A DNA stretch of 7,215 bases, taken from contig CATLIP010000121.1 of the NCBI GenBank assembly GCA_949957035.1, positions 1-7,215 on the forward strand, given 5' to 3'. Positions 6,550 to 7,215 of this stretch are shown here, piece by piece; within the stretch, counting starts at the first letter, position 1, and every line of letters starts with the position of its first letter. A program made the position numbers and the translations under genes. The notes below the pieces were generated by a model that saw only the letters and a program-made list of their open reading frames with translations, did not search any database and had not been told where the DNA came from. This DNA comes from an uncultured Lachnospiraceae bacterium (GTDB taxonomy: Bacteria > Bacillota_A > Clostridia > Lachnospirales > Lachnospiraceae).

Positions 6550-6590
6550 TCCCCAAGCTGTACTTCCATACGGTCTGGGGATTGCTTTTT
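6550..6590 (+). terminator. Rho-independent terminator of the flagellin gene
   Basis: The stem is CCCCAAGCTGTA (6551-6562) with TACGGTCTGGGG (6569-6580) around a 6-nt loop CTTCCA. It contains one A/C mismatch and two G-U pairs, and one more T-A pair closes the base. The tail TTGCTTTTT follows directly. It begins 17 bp after the flagellin stop codon. Confidence 0.8.
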
Positions 6591-6610
6591 CCCCTTCTCC
6601 ATGCTATACT
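6582..6610 (+). promoter_or_regulatory. Extended -10 promoter for queT, overlapping the flagellin terminator tail
   Basis: TTGCTT (6582-6587), then 17 bp, then TATACT (6605-6610), with TG one base upstream of the -10 (6602-6603), making an extended -10. Transcription would start near 6617 and give a leader of about 160 nt. The -35 element coincides with the T-rich tail of the preceding terminator. Confidence 0.55.
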
Positions 6611-6622
6611 AATATCCGTTGC

Positions 6623-6717
6623 CAAGCCCGCGAAAACCAAGGTCTTATAAGGGCTTGCCGCCGATTCCCGGCGTAAAGGGAAGACAACAAAGACATCCGC
6701 CGGATATCTTTGCTGTC
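6623..6717 (+). ncRNA. Structured upstream part of the queT leader (three hairpins)
   Basis: Hairpin A pairs CAAGCCC (6623-6629) with GGGCTTG (6651-6657) around a 21-nt loop. Hairpin B pairs CGCCG (6659-6663) with CGGCG (6669-6673). Hairpin C is long: GACA, CAAAGA and ATCC (6683-6698) pair with GGAT, TCTTTG and TGTC (6702-6717), interrupted by an A/C and a C/A mismatch and capped by a GCC loop. The close packing suggests a folded regulatory leader. The loop of hairpin A holds AAGGTCT (6639-6645), the exact complement of AGACCTT in the loop of the downstream riboswitch-like hairpin. This could be a single large preQ1-type aptamer together with the downstream part, but I cannot match it to a known consensus from memory. 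Confidence 0.5.
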
Positions 6718-6727
6718 CGCTAAGGCG

Positions 6728-6770
6728 CGTGTGTTCGAGACCTTCCACACGTAAAACAAAACTAAAGGAG
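6728..6770 (+). promoter_or_regulatory. Candidate preQ1 riboswitch (class I-like) controlling queT translation
   Basis: A 6-bp stem CGTGTG (6728-6733) / CACACG (6746-6751) encloses a 12-nt loop TTCGAGACCTTC. An A-rich tail TAAAACAAAACTAAAGGAG runs into the Shine-Dalgarno. In class I preQ1 riboswitches a short hairpin with a loop of this size, starting UUC and ending in the C that contacts the ligand, is followed by an A-rich tail AAAACUAAGG that folds back as a pseudoknot. Here loop CCTT (6741-6744) could pair with AAGG (6765-6768) and hide the ribosome binding site when ligand is bound. The usual UAG/CUA loop-tail pairing is only partly kept (GAG in the loop). The gene it precedes, queT, is a classic preQ1 riboswitch target. 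Confidence 0.55.
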
Positions 6771-6777
6771 AAGAAAC

Positions 6778-7215
6778 ATGAAAAAATCAAACACAGCTTT
6801 TCTAAGCCAGGCAGCCATGATTGCTGCCGTTTACGTGGTGCTCACTTATGTATTCGCACCATTTTCTTTCGGGGAGATTCAGATAAGGATTGCAGAAGCC
6901 CTTACCATCCTTCCACTATTCACCCCCGCCGCAGTCCCCGGCCTGTTCATCGGGTGTCTGATCGGCAATATCCTCGGAGGCGCCATACTTCCGGACATTA
7001 TTTTCGGAAGCCTTGCCACGCTGACCGGCGCTGTATTTACTTACCTGCTTCGCAATCAGAGCCGATTTCTGGCGCCGCTTCCGCCGATCCTGGCCAATGC
7101 CCTGATCGTGCCTTTTGTCCTGAGATTTGGGTATCAGGTACCCCTGCCGATCCCGTTCATGATGCTGACAGTGGGAATCGGAGAAGTCATTTCCTGCGGG
7201 GTACTCGGGATGATC
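6778..7215 (+). CDS. queT: QueT queuosine-precursor transporter, ECF S component (partial at the right edge)
   Basis: An integral membrane protein whose first 146 residues are visible; the family is usually about 160-170 residues, so only a short C-terminal piece should be missing. It is the substrate-capturing S component of an energy-coupling-factor transporter and is thought to import queuosine precursors such as preQ1 or queuine, working with the shared EcfA/EcfA'/EcfT module encoded elsewhere. The signature lies early: VYVVLTYVFAPFSFGEIQIR (18-37), then AEALTILPLFTPAAVPGLFI (39-58) and the glycine-rich GCLIGNILGG (59-68), followed by DIIFGSLATL (73-82), LAPLPPILANALIV (98-111) and GIGEVISCGVLG (133-144). 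Several hydrophobic spans fit a 5-6 helix membrane protein. AAAGGAG lies 7 nt before the ATG. Regulation is probably through the structured leader just upstream. Confidence 0.9.
   Translation, partial: MKKSNTAFLSQAAMIAAVYVVLTYVFAPFSFGEIQIRIAEALTILPLFTPAAVPGLFIGCLIGNILGGAILPDIIFGSLATLTGAVFTYLLRNQSRFLAPLPPILANALIVPFVLRFGYQVPLPIPFMMLTVGIGEVISCGVLGMI

Noticed and set aside
6734..6746. GAGACCTTCC resembles the B12-box end of cobalamin riboswitches
   Set aside because: The rest of the cobalamin core is not found upstream, and the downstream gene is queT rather than a cobalamin gene.
6591..6773. CTTCTCC (6594-6600) complementary to GGAGAAG at the queT ribosome binding site
   Set aside because: The upstream copy lies before the predicted transcript start and so would not be in the RNA.
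1..7215. CRISPR arrays, tRNA or rRNA genes, insertion sequences
   Set aside because: No regularly spaced repeats, tRNA cloverleaf, rRNA sequence or transposase features were seen.

Overview
The window reads as a low-to-medium G+C Gram-positive chromosome, most likely a motile gut-type Clostridia and probably Lachnospiraceae. The support is Firmicutes-like ribosome binding sites and sigma-A-like promoters, a WYL regulator of the clostridial type, a flagellin with clostridial end sequences, and a QueT queuosine-precursor transporter behind a structured leader. The species cannot be named from the sequence.

Left half (1-3116, all on the minus strand). This is one apparent transcription unit, read right to left: a 317-residue WYL-domain regulator, then 25 bp later a 538-residue dynamin-like GTPase with a TTG start, then a second dynamin-like GTPase that overlaps the first by 11 bp and leaves the window on the left. 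The first GTPase has complete G1-G4 motifs, coiled coils and a glycine-rich hydrophobic hairpin likely to enter membrane. The second has a clear P-loop but only its first 177 residues are visible. Paired bacterial dynamins under a WYL regulator suggest an inducible membrane-remodelling, stress or phage-response module. This is the best candidate in the window for an incompletely described system.

Divergent intergenic region (3117-3449). On the minus side there is a 13-bp palindrome that encloses a TATAAT box, plus further GACA/TGTC half-sites. On the plus side there is a sigma-A-like promoter followed by a very strong hairpin in the 5' leader of the next gene.

Centre (3450-6533, plus strand). 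A single 1027-residue flagellin has standard D0/D1 ends around a central region of nearly 800 residues. That region looks like diverged repeats of the flagellin-IN type. The protein has 10 cysteines, which is unusual for a flagellin. It stands alone, with no other flagellar gene in view, and is closed by an intrinsic terminator.

Right end (6534-7215, plus strand). An extended -10 promoter overlaps the flagellin terminator and drives a leader of about 160 nt with three hairpins. The last hairpin, with its A-rich tail and Shine-Dalgarno, resembles a class I preQ1 riboswitch. It precedes queT, the substrate-binding membrane subunit of a queuosine-precursor ECF transporter, which runs off the right edge. 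The three regions look like separate transcription units with no evident shared function.
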